The notes below the pieces were generated by a model. That model had not been told where the DNA came from, did not search any database, and was given only the letters and a program-made list of their open reading frames with translations. A stretch of DNA of 64,000 bases from Thiorhodovibrio litoralis (lineage in GTDB: Bacteria; Pseudomonadota; Gammaproteobacteria; Chromatiales; Chromatiaceae): NCBI RefSeq assembly GCF_033954455.1, contig NZ_CP121473.1, positions 4,760,501 to 4,824,500 on the forward strand. The letters run 5' to 3'. The position numbers were made by a program, and so were the translations under genes. Below are positions 8,983 through 18,679 of the stretch, piece after piece. The first letter of the stretch is position 1; the number at the start of each line of letters is the position of its first letter.

Positions 8983-9010
8983 ACCCCTGGCGACCACAAA
9001 CTAAAGCACT

Positions 9011-10885
9011 ATGCCAAATCCGGATGACCTCTCCTGGAAGGAGAAATATCTGCAAAGCCTCGACAACCTCGAGCGCGAGCAGAAATCCCGCAAGCAGAGC
9101 GAGCGCCTTCTGCGCCAGGCCCTGTCGCGAATAAGCCTGGCGGTCGAAACCCGGGACCAGCAGTTCAATGGCGAGCTTCAACGCCTGCGCGAAGCCGTCC
9201 GCGGCGAGAGTGAGCTGGCGCGGATTCAGCAGCTAATGGAGGACATCTCGGCCTCTATGCTGCGCCTCGACCAGCGCGAAAGCGGTGCCAGCGAGATCGA
9301 AACCGCCCTGCGGGGGTTTGAGGAGGGGCTGGAGCGGATTCAAGTCCCCCAGGGGCTGCGCAAGGCCACCAAGGACCTCAAGAAGGCCCTTCAGGAAGCT
9401 GGCAAGCATGCCGACCGGCGCATTGCACTGAGCGCCTATGCAAGCTTTACCGCCGGACTGGTCGACTGGCTTGGAACAGAGGTCCGTCAGGAGAAATCGA
9501 GTCTGTTCGGGCGGCTGCTCGGGCGCGATGGACCTGCCGCCACGGCACCAGCTGCGGAACAAGCTGAGGAAACATCGGGCGAAACGGCGGCGGAGCCGCC
9601 CCGGCAGCCCGATGCTGATCCGGCGACGGACAGCGCCACGAGCGCATCACCCGCGGTGGCGGACGGCGCGGAGATCCCAAGCGCAAGCGAGACGCCCGGA
9701 CCGACCGGGAGTGCGCGCGGGTCGCAAGACGATGAAACCGGCGCGGAACCCCATGCGACCGGCTCGGCGGCCGGTGTCGGGGCTGACGGGGACATGCCCA
9801 AGGAAGGCCTGAGCGATGCCCCGCCGTCCTTCAATCAGGTATTGTTTGATCTGATCAACCGACTCGATCTGCCCGTCGAGCTCGCGCCGCGCGCGAAGCA
9901 CATCAGCGACCGCCTGCATGAGCCGCCCTCGCTGGAGCTTGCCGGACAGGCAGTTGGCGAAATCGCCGACCTGATGGCGAGATCGCGGCATCAGGTCGAG
10001 CAAGAAAAGCGCGACATGGAGCAGTTCCTGTCGCAGCTCATGGGGCGGCTGCGCGAGCTTGAGGATGCCCTGGGCACCTCCCTTGGCCAGCGCGAACTCG
10101 CCACTGCCGAGGGCAGCGCCATCGATGCCAATATGTCGGCCGAGGTCGAGCGCATCCAGCAATCGGTGGCCGAGGCGCAGGACATCTCCGGACTCAAGGT
10201 CTCGATCAAAAAGCATCTAGAGAACATTCAGGTGCAGATGGAAGCGCGCAAGGAGCTCGAGCAGACCCAACTCAAGCTGGCGCAGGCCGAGGCCACCCAT
10301 CTGCGCGAGTCCCTTGCCAGGGTGGAAGGCGAAAGCCAGGAGCTGCGCGAGCGTCTCACCGATGCCCGCCAGCGCGCGCTACACGATACCCTGACCGGCC
10401 TGCACAATCGCCTGGCTTACGACGAGCGCATCGAACAGGAGATAGAACGTTGGACCCGTTATGCACGGCCGGCGGTGCTGAGCATTTGGGACATTGATTA
10501 TTTCAAGCGCATCAACGACACATTTGGTCACACCGCGGGGGATAACGCGCTCAGGGCGGTGGCCAAACTGCTCCAGGAATCAACCCGCAAGAGCGACTTT
10601 CTCGCCCGTTTCGGCGGCGAGGAATTCATGGTGCTCTTCCCCGAAACCGACATCGAAACCGCGTTAGAGCTCGCCGATCGGCTGCGCGAGCGGGTCGCGG
10701 GCAAGCGCTTCCAGTACCGGGGCCAGCCGGTGCCGCTGCGCATTTCCTGCGGCCTGGCGGGTTTCGTCGATAAAGACACGGCAGACGAAGTCTATCGTCG
10801 CGCCGACATCGCACTCTATCGGGCTAAAGCCGCTGGGCGCAATCGCTGCATCGTGTTTGAACCCGAGATGCTGAATGCGCACTGA
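9011..10885 (+). CDS. Diguanylate cyclase (GGDEF protein) with coiled-coil N-terminus
   Basis: Makes c-di-GMP from two GTP. In 624 residues there is a helical N-terminal part, a low-complexity A/E/P/T-rich linker (about 170-275), a long coiled coil (about 310-455) and a C-terminal GGDEF domain. The active-site loop reads GGEEF (535-539) and the inhibitory I-site RxxD is intact (RKSD, 526-529), so activity with product feedback is expected. No membrane segment or classical sensor domain is seen, so it is probably cytoplasmic. The flagellar c-di-GMP receptors lie 12-15 kb away. Confidence 0.88.
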   Translation: MPNPDDLSWKEKYLQSLDNLEREQKSRKQSERLLRQALSRISLAVETRDQQFNGELQRLREAVRGESELARIQQLMEDISASMLRLDQRESGASEIETALRGFEEGLERIQVPQGLRKATKDLKKALQEAGKHADRRIALSAYASFTAGLVDWLGTEVRQEKSSLFGRLLGRDGPAATAPAAEQAEETSGETAAEPPRQPDADPATDSATSASPAVADGAEIPSASETPGPTGSARGSQDDETGAEPHATGSAAGVGADGDMPKEGLSDAPPSFNQVLFDLINRLDLPVELAPRAKHISDRLHEPPSLELAGQAVGEIADLMARSRHQVEQEKRDMEQFLSQLMGRLRELEDALGTSLGQRELATAEGSAIDANMSAEVERIQQSVAEAQDISGLKVSIKKHLENIQVQMEARKELEQTQLKLAQAEATHLRESLARVEGESQELRERLTDARQRALHDTLTGLHNRLAYDERIEQEIERWTRYARPAVLSIWDIDYFKRINDTFGHTAGDNALRAVAKLLQESTRKSDFLARFGGEEFMVLFPETDIETALELADRLRERVAGKRFQYRGQPVPLRISCGLAGFVDKDTADEVYRRADIALYRAKAAGRNRCIVFEPEMLNAH

Positions 10886-11218
10886 AGTGCAGGCCCATAT
10901 AGCTGACCCATGCACCTGCCCATATACCGGCCCCTGCACCGACAAGCCGGCCCCGATGCCCTTGGCCAGGTTTCGGAACGAAATGTCTGCCCGACCTGGC
11001 CTTCTCGAGCAAAGGTCGTGCGTCAGTGCGATATACTCTGGCGCGCGAGAATCTCGTCCGCCAGACCTGCTCCGGCGTCCCGATGCCAATGGCGCGATGG
11101 CGGCAACAGCGTTTCGCGACAGGTCGCGTTATCAGCCAGCGCCCAGGGTCCCGCCCACCCGCATTAGGATCAAAGCGGCGGTTTCACGGTAAAGCTTCAA
11201 CTTAACAAAGGTTCGCCC
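10886..11218. other. Intergenic region, no gene seen
   Basis: 333 bp between the diguanylate cyclase and the EF-G-like gene. It presumably holds the promoter of the latter. No RNA gene or repeat is recognisable. Confidence 0.5.
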
Positions 11219-13264
11219 ATGTCTGACTACAACGCGGAGGACGTCCGCAACATCGCCCTGGTCGGCCACGCCGGTAGCGGAAAAACCAGCCTGGTCGAGG
11301 CCCTGCTTGCGGGCACCAAGGCTATCCCGGAGCCCGGTAGCATCGCCAAAGGCACCACGGTCTGCGACCATGATCCGATGGAGCGCGAGCTGCAGCATTC
11401 GCTCGATGTCGCCATCACCGCGTTTAACGCTAATGGCAAGCATGTCAATCTGATCGACACTCCGGGCTTTCCGGACTTTCTCGGCCGCAGTATTTCCGTG
11501 ATGTCGGCGGTGGAGACTGCCGCCATTGTGATCAATGCTGACAGCGGCATCGAGCCTGTCACCCAAAGGCTGTGGAGGGCCGCCGACCGGCGCAACCTGT
11601 GCCGGATGATCATCATCAACAAGATCGACTCCGCGGGCGTGGATATCGCCGCCATCACCGCGCAGGTGCGCGAGACCTTCGGCGCCGAGTGTCTGCCGAT
11701 CAACCTCCCGGCCGAGGGCGGCAAGCGGGTGGTGGATTGTTTCTTTCAGCCCGCGGGCGGCGATACGGATTTTTCCTCGGTCGAGGAGGCACACAGCCAG
11801 ATCATTGATCAGGTGGTCGAGGTCGACGAGGCGCTGATGGAGGTCTATCTGGAACAGGGCCAGGAGCTCAAGCCCGAGCAACTGCATGACCCCTTCGAAG
11901 AAGCTCTGCGCGAGGCGCACCTGATTCCCATCTGCTACTGCTCATCCGAGACCGGCGCCGGCATCCCGGAGCTGATCACCATCATGGAGCGCCTGATGCC
12001 GAATCCGGCCGAGGGCAATCCGCCACCCTTCATGAAGGGCGAAGGCGCCGCGGCCAAGCCGGCACAGGTGAGCCCGGACCCGAGCCTGCATGCCATTGCG
12101 CATGTGTTCAAGGTGCTCAACGATCCCTTTCGCGGCAAGCTCGGCATTTTTCGCGTCCATCAGGGCCGCATCGCGACGAACAGCCAGCTGTTGATCGGCG
12201 ATGCGCGCAAGCCGTTCAAGGTGAATCATCTCTACCGGCTGCACGGCAACGAGATGGTCGAAATCAACGAGGGCGTTCCTGGCGATATCCTCGCGGTCGC
12301 GCGCGTTGATGACATTCACTTCGACGCTGTGCTGCACGACTCCCACGACGAGGACCATTTCCATCTCGACAGCATGGAATGTCCGGTGCCCCTGTTCGGC
12401 CTGGCCATCTCGCCGACCAAACGCGGCGACGAGCAGAAGCTGACCGATGCCCTGCACAAGCTGGAGGACGAGGACCCCTGTTTCCACGTCGAGCACAATG
12501 CCGCCGCGAACGAGACCGTCATGCGCGGCCTCGGCGAGTTGCATCTCAAAGTACTGATTCGCAGGCTCTCCGAGCAATTCCATGTCGAGGTGGAGACACG
12601 CCCGCCGAAGATCCCCTACCGCGAGACCATCACCGGCAAGGCCGAGGGCCATCATCGCCACAAGAAGCAGACCGGTGGCGCCGGACAGTTTGGCGAGGTT
12701 TACTTGCGCGTCGAACCAATGGACCAGGGCGGCGGCTTCGACTTTGTCGATGCAACCGTTGGTGGCAGCATTCCCGGGCAGTTCATCCCGTCGATTGAGA
12801 AAGGCATCCGCCAGGTGCTCGAGGAAGGCGCGGTGGCCGGCTACCCGATGCAGGATGTCCGGGTGACGGTGTATGACGGCAAGTTCCACCCGGTGGACTC
12901 GAAAGACATCGCCTTCGCCACCGCTGGGCGCAAGGCATTCATTGAGGCGGTTGAAAAGGCCAAACCCGCGGTGCTGGAGCCGATCGTGAAAATCCGCATC
13001 GTCGCTCAGGACAGTGCCATGGGCGATCTGGCCGGGGATCTGTCCTCAAGGCGCGGGCGCATCAATGGCAGCGAGACCAAGACGCTGGGCCGCGTCGCCA
13101 TCGACGGCGAAGTACCGCTCGCGGAACTCGATGGCTACGAGTCGCGGCTGAAGTCCCTGACCGGCGGCGAGGGGACTTACCACATTGAGCTCAGCCACTA
13201 TGCGCCGGTACCGGCTAATGTGCAGAAGCAGCTGAGCGACGCCTTCCAGCGCGCGGAGGACTAA
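11219..13264 (+). CDS. Elongation factor G-like translational GTPase (EF-G2 type)
   Basis: 681-residue GTPase with all EF-G domains: P-loop GHAGSGKTS near the N-terminus, G3 DTPGFPDF, G4 NKID, and domain IV/V blocks (KKQTGGAGQFGEV, GSIPGQFIPSIEKG, SSRRGRINGSE). It is not next to rpsL/rpsG/tuf, and it lacks the canonical EF-G N-terminal wording (RNIGI.AHIDAGKTT). That favours the paralogous EF-G-like group over the main fusA. It is single-gene, with a terminator just downstream. A specialised translation or recycling role is inferred only. Confidence 0.85.
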   Translation: MSDYNAEDVRNIALVGHAGSGKTSLVEALLAGTKAIPEPGSIAKGTTVCDHDPMERELQHSLDVAITAFNANGKHVNLIDTPGFPDFLGRSISVMSAVETAAIVINADSGIEPVTQRLWRAADRRNLCRMIIINKIDSAGVDIAAITAQVRETFGAECLPINLPAEGGKRVVDCFFQPAGGDTDFSSVEEAHSQIIDQVVEVDEALMEVYLEQGQELKPEQLHDPFEEALREAHLIPICYCSSETGAGIPELITIMERLMPNPAEGNPPPFMKGEGAAAKPAQVSPDPSLHAIAHVFKVLNDPFRGKLGIFRVHQGRIATNSQLLIGDARKPFKVNHLYRLHGNEMVEINEGVPGDILAVARVDDIHFDAVLHDSHDEDHFHLDSMECPVPLFGLAISPTKRGDEQKLTDALHKLEDEDPCFHVEHNAAANETVMRGLGELHLKVLIRRLSEQFHVEVETRPPKIPYRETITGKAEGHHRHKKQTGGAGQFGEVYLRVEPMDQGGGFDFVDATVGGSIPGQFIPSIEKGIRQVLEEGAVAGYPMQDVRVTVYDGKFHPVDSKDIAFATAGRKAFIEAVEKAKPAVLEPIVKIRIVAQDSAMGDLAGDLSSRRGRINGSETKTLGRVAIDGEVPLAELDGYESRLKSLTGGEGTYHIELSHYAPVPANVQKQLSDAFQRAED

Positions 13265-13294
13265 CCGCGGCAGCCGCAAACCGCGGCCGGCAAG

Positions 13295-13330
13295 AAAACG
13301 CCCGCCTGTCCCTGACACGCGGGCGTTTTT
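13295..13330 (+). terminator. Terminator of the EF-G-like gene
   Basis: Arms AAAACGCCCGC (13295-13305) and GCGGGCGTTTT (13319-13329) form an 11-bp stem ending in a T run, 30 bp after the stop codon. Confidence 0.85.
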
Positions 13331-13332
13331 GT

Positions 13333-13397
13333 GCCGGTTTGCAGCGCCGGTTTGCAGCGCCGGCTTGCAGGGCCGGCTTGCAGTGCTGGTCTCCAGC
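13333..13397. repeat. Five tandem 13-bp repeats
   Basis: The unit gccggtttgcagc is repeated five times with increasing divergence (13333, 13346, 13359, 13372, 13385), between the terminator and the 3' end of fliK. Confidence 0.85.
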
Positions 13398-13427
13398 GCA
13401 GGCGAATGCGCGAGCCGAGTGGCGCCG

Positions 13428-14741
13428 TCAGGCAAACAGATCGAGCTTGCGCGCGAGCGCGGAGAGGGTGCTGCTGGCAACCGGCCCCTCGGCGGCTAAG
13501 AGCGCTTCGCCGTCAGTGTCGCCGCCACCTTCGCCATCACCCGCAGCGGCGCCCTCGCCGCTCGCCTCATCGCGACGTTGCGGTGGCTGATCGGAGACGG
13601 ACGCATCGCCAAGCGAAATGCCGTCCTGCGCCAGCGCCTCGCGCAAACGCGGCAGCGCCGCTTCGAGCAGATCGCGCACCGCAGGATTGGCGGAAACGAA
13701 ATGGACGTGGGCCCTGTCGGCATCCATGCTCACCCGCACTTCCATGCTACCAAGGCTTGGCGGATGCAGCTTGAGCTCGGCCATGCCGGCTCGCGCCTGC
13801 GCAATCATTGCCAGCCGGTCAGCAAACTGCCTGGCACCATCAGGCGTCAGCAAGCGCGCGAGATCAAAAGCCTTGGCGCCTTCCGCCGCCGCATTGGTCT
13901 GCTCACTGCCCCGAGTATTGGCCGTCAACGAAGCCTTGAGCAGCGCCAAGGAGTCTGCGCCCGAAACATCGCCACTGCGTTCTGAAAATGCCTGCGAAAG
14001 CAGGTCAAACACCTGTCTGCGACTTTCCGCGCCTCCGGCATCGCCCATTGGTCCTTGCGTCAACAACCGACGCAGCTGAGCCAGCATATCTGCCTGCGCA
14101 CCGTCACCATCGGCATCTGCAAATTGCCCACTTGATAACAACTGCCGCAACTGGGCCAGGAGCTCCTTTGGAACGTCATCGACTTCCTTAATTTGCCCAT
14201 TTGACAAAAACTTTTGCAGCTGCGCGAGCAGATCACCCTGTGGGCTTTCATGCAGGGAGTCACCTGGCACCGCATTCGACTGCCCTGTCCATTGTTGCAA
14301 CAAGGCCGCCAGCGCTGCCTGCGCCTCAAGATCTTCTTCGGAGCCTCCCTCCTGCTCGCCATTGGCCTGCAAAAAGAGCTTCAACGCTGACAGGGAGATG
14401 GCCGCACCGGAAGACTCACCCCCCTCTTGCAGCAGACCAAGGGCATCGGCAGCAAACCCTTGCAACGCATCGGCATCAAGCGGCAATCCCTCGCCGCCGG
14501 CGGCATCGAGTTGCCCCTTCAGCAGTGCCTGGAGCTGCGCGAGCATGGCGTTGATGTCCATGCCCTCGAGCGATTTGGGATCGACACCAAGCTCGGCCAA
14601 CAGCCCGCCGAGTTGCCCTTGAAGGGCCTCGGCAAATTCGCCGTCCGCCGCAAAGTCTCCCGACGCCAAGGCGCCTTGCGCGCCGAACAGGCCCGCCAAG
14701 CCCGAGCGACTCTCCACAGCTGTATTCTGGGTTCCCATCAT
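13428..14741 (-). CDS. fliK: Flagellar hook-length control protein FliK
   Basis: Molecular ruler that sets hook length and switches export specificity. The 437 residues have the usual poorly conserved, Gln/Leu/Ala-rich secreted N-terminus and a conserved C-terminal domain (about 325-400: AELKLHPPSLGSMEVRVSMD, VHFVSANPAVRDLLEAALPRLREAL). The N-terminal half contains several degenerate LLAQLQ/LLAQLR-type repeats. A start one codon later (second ATG) is equally possible. It is last in the visible fli operon and lies 138 bp after fliJ. Confidence 0.88.
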   Translation of the reverse strand: MMGTQNTAVESRSGLAGLFGAQGALASGDFAADGEFAEALQGQLGGLLAELGVDPKSLEGMDINAMLAQLQALLKGQLDAAGGEGLPLDADALQGFAADALGLLQEGGESSGAAISLSALKLFLQANGEQEGGSEEDLEAQAALAALLQQWTGQSNAVPGDSLHESPQGDLLAQLQKFLSNGQIKEVDDVPKELLAQLRQLLSSGQFADADGDGAQADMLAQLRRLLTQGPMGDAGGAESRRQVFDLLSQAFSERSGDVSGADSLALLKASLTANTRGSEQTNAAAEGAKAFDLARLLTPDGARQFADRLAMIAQARAGMAELKLHPPSLGSMEVRVSMDADRAHVHFVSANPAVRDLLEAALPRLREALAQDGISLGDASVSDQPPQRRDEASGEGAAAGDGEGGGDTDGEALLAAEGPVASSTLSALARKLDLFA

Positions 14742-14879
14742 GATCCGATGCCTCTATTCTTGCCCCATGTCTCGGCCTTGTTGTCAGCCTGATGTATTCT
14801 TGGATGTCGGCTGGAGATGCTGGTCATGAGCACTCATGCACCAGCAATCAAGCAAACAGCATTCCAACTTTTCCTGCAT

Positions 14880-15320
14880 CTAACCGGCACTGCTTGTATT
14901 TGCCTGTTCGAAAGCCTTGCGCGTGGCCCAGGCGTCCTGTTCCGCCTGCAAGCGGCGGTTTTCCACCACCTGCTCAACTTGACGTCGACGCTCAATCAGC
15001 TTCTCCAACGACATGCTGTCGCGGTGCTTATCCATCCACACCGCCCGCGCCTGCTCGACGCGGGCTTCCGCGGCGGCAACGCGCAATTGCTGCTGTTCGA
15101 TTGCCGTGCGCAGCTGCCCGCGCATCTCCGCGACCTGTTTCATGCCAATGACGCTATCGGGCACGCCGGTGTTCAGATAGGACGCCAGCAATTCCTCGAG
15201 CTGACCGCGCTGCCCATCGGCCCGGCGCAGTTCCTCGAGCCGCCCGGCGAGGCCCACGGCAGCCTGGTTTTCGATCATCTCGCGCACCTTAAGCAGGCGC
15301 TGAAAGCGTTTGACACTCAT
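14880..15320 (-). CDS. fliJ: Flagellar export chaperone FliJ
   Basis: Coiled-coil stalk protein of the flagellar export ATPase and chaperone escort. The 146 residues are almost wholly helical with heptad patterning, as expected. It sits 16 bp after fliI in the standard order. Confidence 0.88.
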   Translation of the reverse strand: MSVKRFQRLLKVREMIENQAAVGLAGRLEELRRADGQRGQLEELLASYLNTGVPDSVIGMKQVAEMRGQLRTAIEQQQLRVAAAEARVEQARAVWMDKHRDSMSLEKLIERRRQVEQVVENRRLQAEQDAWATRKAFEQANTSSAG

Positions 15321-15336
15321 GGAAGCTGGCCCGGCA

Positions 15337-16731
15337 TCATGCGGCGGCCTTGGCCTCGGTCAGACCAAAGAGTCCGAACAACTGCGCGCGCGCCTCGGTG
15401 AAGGTCACGCGCTCGGTGCGATTCTGGCGCACATAGTCCTCAAGCTTGTTGCGCATGGCCACCGCCTCGTCAAGCACTGGGTCAGCGCCCTGACGGTAGG
15501 CGCCGACGGCGATCAGGTCGCGGTTCATCTCATAGGTGGAGGTGAGATTGCGATAATGATGCGCAGCTTGGCGATGCTGATCGTCGATCAAGGAGTCCAT
15601 AACGCGCGAGACCGAGGCACCGACATCAATGGCCGGGTAGCGCCCACGCTCGGCAATGGCGCGCGAGAGCACCACATGGCCGTCGAGGATGGCGCGCGCG
15701 GCATCGACGATGGGATCGTTCTGGTCGTCACCCTCGGCAAGCACGGTGTAGAAGGCCGTGATGGAACCGCCGCCCTTGTCGCCATTGCCGGCGCGCTCCA
15801 CCAGTTGTGGTAGACGGGCAAAGACGGACGCGGAATAGCCTTTGGTGGCCGGCGGCTCGCCGATGGCCATGGCGATCTCGCGCGCGCCCTGGGCAAAGCG
15901 GGTTAAGGAATCGACCAGCAGCAGCACATTGAGCCCTCGGTCGCGAAAATACTCGGCAATGGCGGTGGCCACCCAGGCGCCGTGCTGGCGCAGCAGCGGC
16001 GGTTGATCGGCCGGCACCGCCACCACCACGGTGCGCTTGCGCGATTCGACATCGAGAATGTCATGAATGAATTCGTTCACCTCTCGGCCGCGCTCGCCGA
16101 TCAGCCCGACCACGATCACATCGGCCTCGGTATGCCGGGTCATCATGCCGAGCAGCACGCTCTTACCCACGCCACTGCCGGCGAACAGGCCAAGGCGCTG
16201 ACCACGGCCGACCGACAGCAGGCCGTTAAGCGAGCGGATACCGACATCAAGCGGCGTGCGCACCGGGTCGCGCTTGAGCGGGTTGATTGGCCGGCCCTCA
16301 ATGGAAATATGGTCGGATGCACGGATGCGGCCCAGATCATCGAGCGGCTTGCCGTTGGCATCAATGACGCGCCCAAGCAACTCGGGGCCGACGCCGATCA
16401 GCCGCGCCTGCTCCAGTGGCTCGATGCGCGCGCCGGGCGCGACGCCTTCAAGCTTGCCCTCGGGCATCAAAAAGGTCTTTTCGCCATGAAAGCCGACCAC
16501 CTCGGCCAGCAGTCGCTCACCGCTGGCGGTGTGAATGGCTGCGCGCCCGCCCACTGGCAGGCGCACGCCCTCGGCCTCGAGTGTCATGCCGACCATGCGC
16601 GACAGCCGTCCCTCCGGCAGTGGGTCGGGCACCCGCGCGACCCGCTGTTGGGATTCGCGCAGGCGCTCGCGCAGGCCCCGGGTCAGCTCGCTGCCGCGCT
16701 GCTCGCGCAGATGTTGGATGTTATCGGTCAT
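15337..16731 (-). CDS. fliI: Flagellum-specific export ATPase FliI
   Basis: Hexameric ATPase at the cytoplasmic face of the flagellar type III export gate. In 464 residues, Walker A is GLFAGSGVGKS (181-191), Walker B lies in LNVLLLVDSLTRFAQ and the conserved IGEPPATKGYSASVFA follows. The start codon overlaps the fliH stop by 4 bp (ATGA), so the two are translationally coupled. Confidence 0.96.
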   Translation of the reverse strand: MTDNIQHLREQRGSELTRGLRERLRESQQRVARVPDPLPEGRLSRMVGMTLEAEGVRLPVGGRAAIHTASGERLLAEVVGFHGEKTFLMPEGKLEGVAPGARIEPLEQARLIGVGPELLGRVIDANGKPLDDLGRIRASDHISIEGRPINPLKRDPVRTPLDVGIRSLNGLLSVGRGQRLGLFAGSGVGKSVLLGMMTRHTEADVIVVGLIGERGREVNEFIHDILDVESRKRTVVVAVPADQPPLLRQHGAWVATAIAEYFRDRGLNVLLLVDSLTRFAQGAREIAMAIGEPPATKGYSASVFARLPQLVERAGNGDKGGGSITAFYTVLAEGDDQNDPIVDAARAILDGHVVLSRAIAERGRYPAIDVGASVSRVMDSLIDDQHRQAAHHYRNLTSTYEMNRDLIAVGAYRQGADPVLDEAVAMRNKLEDYVRQNRTERVTFTEARAQLFGLFGLTEAKAAA

Positions 16732-17672
16732 GACTGAGGTCCTTCGCTGAGGGGCTCGGCTGCGGCAGCTGTGCGTTCGCCACCGTCGTCTGCACTATTG
16801 GTTTCAATCCCGGAACCGTCGACTTCAGTCCCGCCAACGTCGGTTTCAGTCCCGGCACTGTTCGCGCTCCGAGAATCTGACGGGGAGGATTTGGACACTT
16901 CTGTAACCTGTTCGTGCTGGTCGGCCTGTTCGCCTTGGTCACCTTGGTCGTCTGATTCGCCCTGATCACCCTGGTCGGCCGGCGGACGGCTGAGCTCGCC
17001 CCAGATGGCATCCACCGCTTGCGCGATGCGGGTCTCGACACTGGCGTCGATACGACTCGGGCCGGCTTCGACCAAGCAGCCGCCGCGGGTCATCTCGCTA
17101 TCAGCAAACCAGCGGATGCGCTCGCCCTGATCCTCTGCATAGGTCTCGACCACGGCCAGATCCTCGGGGTTGACCCGCACCCGCACCTCGGCATGGCGCG
17201 CCGGTAGTTGCTCGAGCGCCTGATGCAGCACGCCGCGCACCAGCTCGGCACGGCTGTCAAGCTCGGCCATGATCACGCGTTGGGCCAGGGTGGTCACCAG
17301 CGTCAGCAACTCGGGCTCGATATCGTCAGCAGCCGAGGCGAGTGGATCAGACAGCTCTTGCGCAATGCTCTCGAGCGCCGCCACGGACGCCTTGAGCTCG
17401 CGGTCGGCGCGCGCCTGGGTTTCCTGCTCCGCCTCACGTTGACCGCGCTCGCGGCCTTCCTGATAGCCTTTCTCGAAACCGGCGGCATGCCCCGCCTCAC
17501 GCGCGGCTTCCTCAATCGCGGCCACTTCCGCAGCCGTCGGCAGATGGTGCTCGACTTCCGGCTCTTTTGGTGGTAGCTCGCCGAAATAGGGTGGCTCCCA
17601 GGTCTCGACGTCAAAGTCGTCGGTCTGCTCGGCCCACATGATTTCGTCGACAAAGGCGGCCTGGGCCGTCAC
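16728..17672 (-). CDS. fliH: Flagellar assembly protein FliH with long acidic tail
   Basis: Stator-like regulator that binds FliI and docks it on the C-ring. The 314 residues include the glycine/alanine-spaced helix typical of FliH (EAAREAGHAAGFEKGYQEGRERG) and the C-terminal FliI-binding domain up to VDAIWGEL. Beyond that is an ~80-residue D/Q/G/S/E-rich low-complexity tail (GDQGESDDQGDQ and similar), which typical FliH lacks. It overlaps fliG and fliI by 4 bp each. Confidence 0.92.
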   Translation of the reverse strand: MTAQAAFVDEIMWAEQTDDFDVETWEPPYFGELPPKEPEVEHHLPTAAEVAAIEEAAREAGHAAGFEKGYQEGRERGQREAEQETQARADRELKASVAALESIAQELSDPLASAADDIEPELLTLVTTLAQRVIMAELDSRAELVRGVLHQALEQLPARHAEVRVRVNPEDLAVVETYAEDQGERIRWFADSEMTRGGCLVEAGPSRIDASVETRIAQAVDAIWGELSRPPADQGDQGESDDQGDQGEQADQHEQVTEVSKSSPSDSRSANSAGTETDVGGTEVDGSGIETNSADDGGERTAAAAEPLSEGPQS

Positions 17673-18679
17673 AGCATGGCCTCCCCGCCCTTACCGCCAA
17701 GTACAATCTCGCCGGAGTCGGACAGACGACGCGCAGTGGCAAGGATTTCTTTCTGCGCGGACTCGACATCGCTCAGGCGCACCGGGCCCTTGGCTTCGAG
17801 GTCTTCGCGCAGCATCTCACCGGCGCGCTTGGACATGTTCTTGAAGATCTTGTCTCTGAGCTCCTCGTCCGCGCCCTTGAGTGCGACCACCAGCACATCG
17901 GTGGAAACCTCGCGCAGCAGCGACTGGATGCCACGATCGTCGACCTCTATCAGGTTGGCGAAGACGAACATCAGCTCCTGGATACGCTCAGCCAGATCCT
18001 CGTCGACCTGGGACACGCCTTCGATGACCACGGCCTCCTTGGAGCCGTCCATGTAATTGAGAATGTTCGCTGCGGCCTGTTCGCCGCCGATCATCGATGA
18101 CTGCGCGCTGCTCTTGCCGGCGAGCTGGGCTTCGAGAATTTCGTCGAGTTCCTGCAGCGCCTGGGGCTGCACGCCATCGAGCGTGGCGATGCGCAGGATG
18201 ATGTCCGACTGCATGCGGTCGGGCAAAAACAGCAGGGTCTCGGCCGCCTGATCGGGGTCGAGATGGGACATGACGATGGCGACGATCTGCGGGTGCTCAT
18301 TGCGGATCATGTCGGCGATGGAGCGCGCGTCCAGCCATTTGAGCGCCTCGATGCCCTTCGAATTGCGCCCGAGCAGGATGCGGTCGATGATGCCACCGGC
18401 CTTGTCGCCAAGCGCGTTGGTGAGCACCGAACGCACATATTCATCCGAGCCGATGCCCAGCGAGGTCTGATCCTGCACGGCATCGGAGAATTGCGCGAGC
18501 ACATAGTCGACCTGGCCGCGCGAGACGCGCTCAAGCGAGGCCATGGCGGTGCCGACCTTCTGCACCTCCTTCGGCCCCATGTGCTTCATCACCGAAGAGG
18601 CGGCGCGCTCCCCGAGGCTCATCAGGAACACGGCGGCCTGCTCGGGCCCCGTGAGCTTTGTCGGATCAGTTGCCATCAT
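17669..18679 (-). CDS. fliG: Flagellar motor switch protein FliG
   Basis: C-ring component that transmits torque from the stators. At 336 residues it has the N-terminal FliF-binding domain (AAVFLMSLGERAASSVMKHM), the middle domain with the EHPQ motif (NEHPQIVAIVMSHLDP) and the C-terminal charged torque helix (LRDKIFKNMSKRAGEMLREDLEAKGPVR). It overlaps fliF upstream by 14 bp and fliH downstream by 4 bp. Confidence 0.97.
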   Translation of the reverse strand: MMATDPTKLTGPEQAAVFLMSLGERAASSVMKHMGPKEVQKVGTAMASLERVSRGQVDYVLAQFSDAVQDQTSLGIGSDEYVRSVLTNALGDKAGGIIDRILLGRNSKGIEALKWLDARSIADMIRNEHPQIVAIVMSHLDPDQAAETLLFLPDRMQSDIILRIATLDGVQPQALQELDEILEAQLAGKSSAQSSMIGGEQAAANILNYMDGSKEAVVIEGVSQVDEDLAERIQELMFVFANLIEVDDRGIQSLLREVSTDVLVVALKGADEELRDKIFKNMSKRAGEMLREDLEAKGPVRLSDVESAQKEILATARRLSDSGEIVLGGKGGEAML

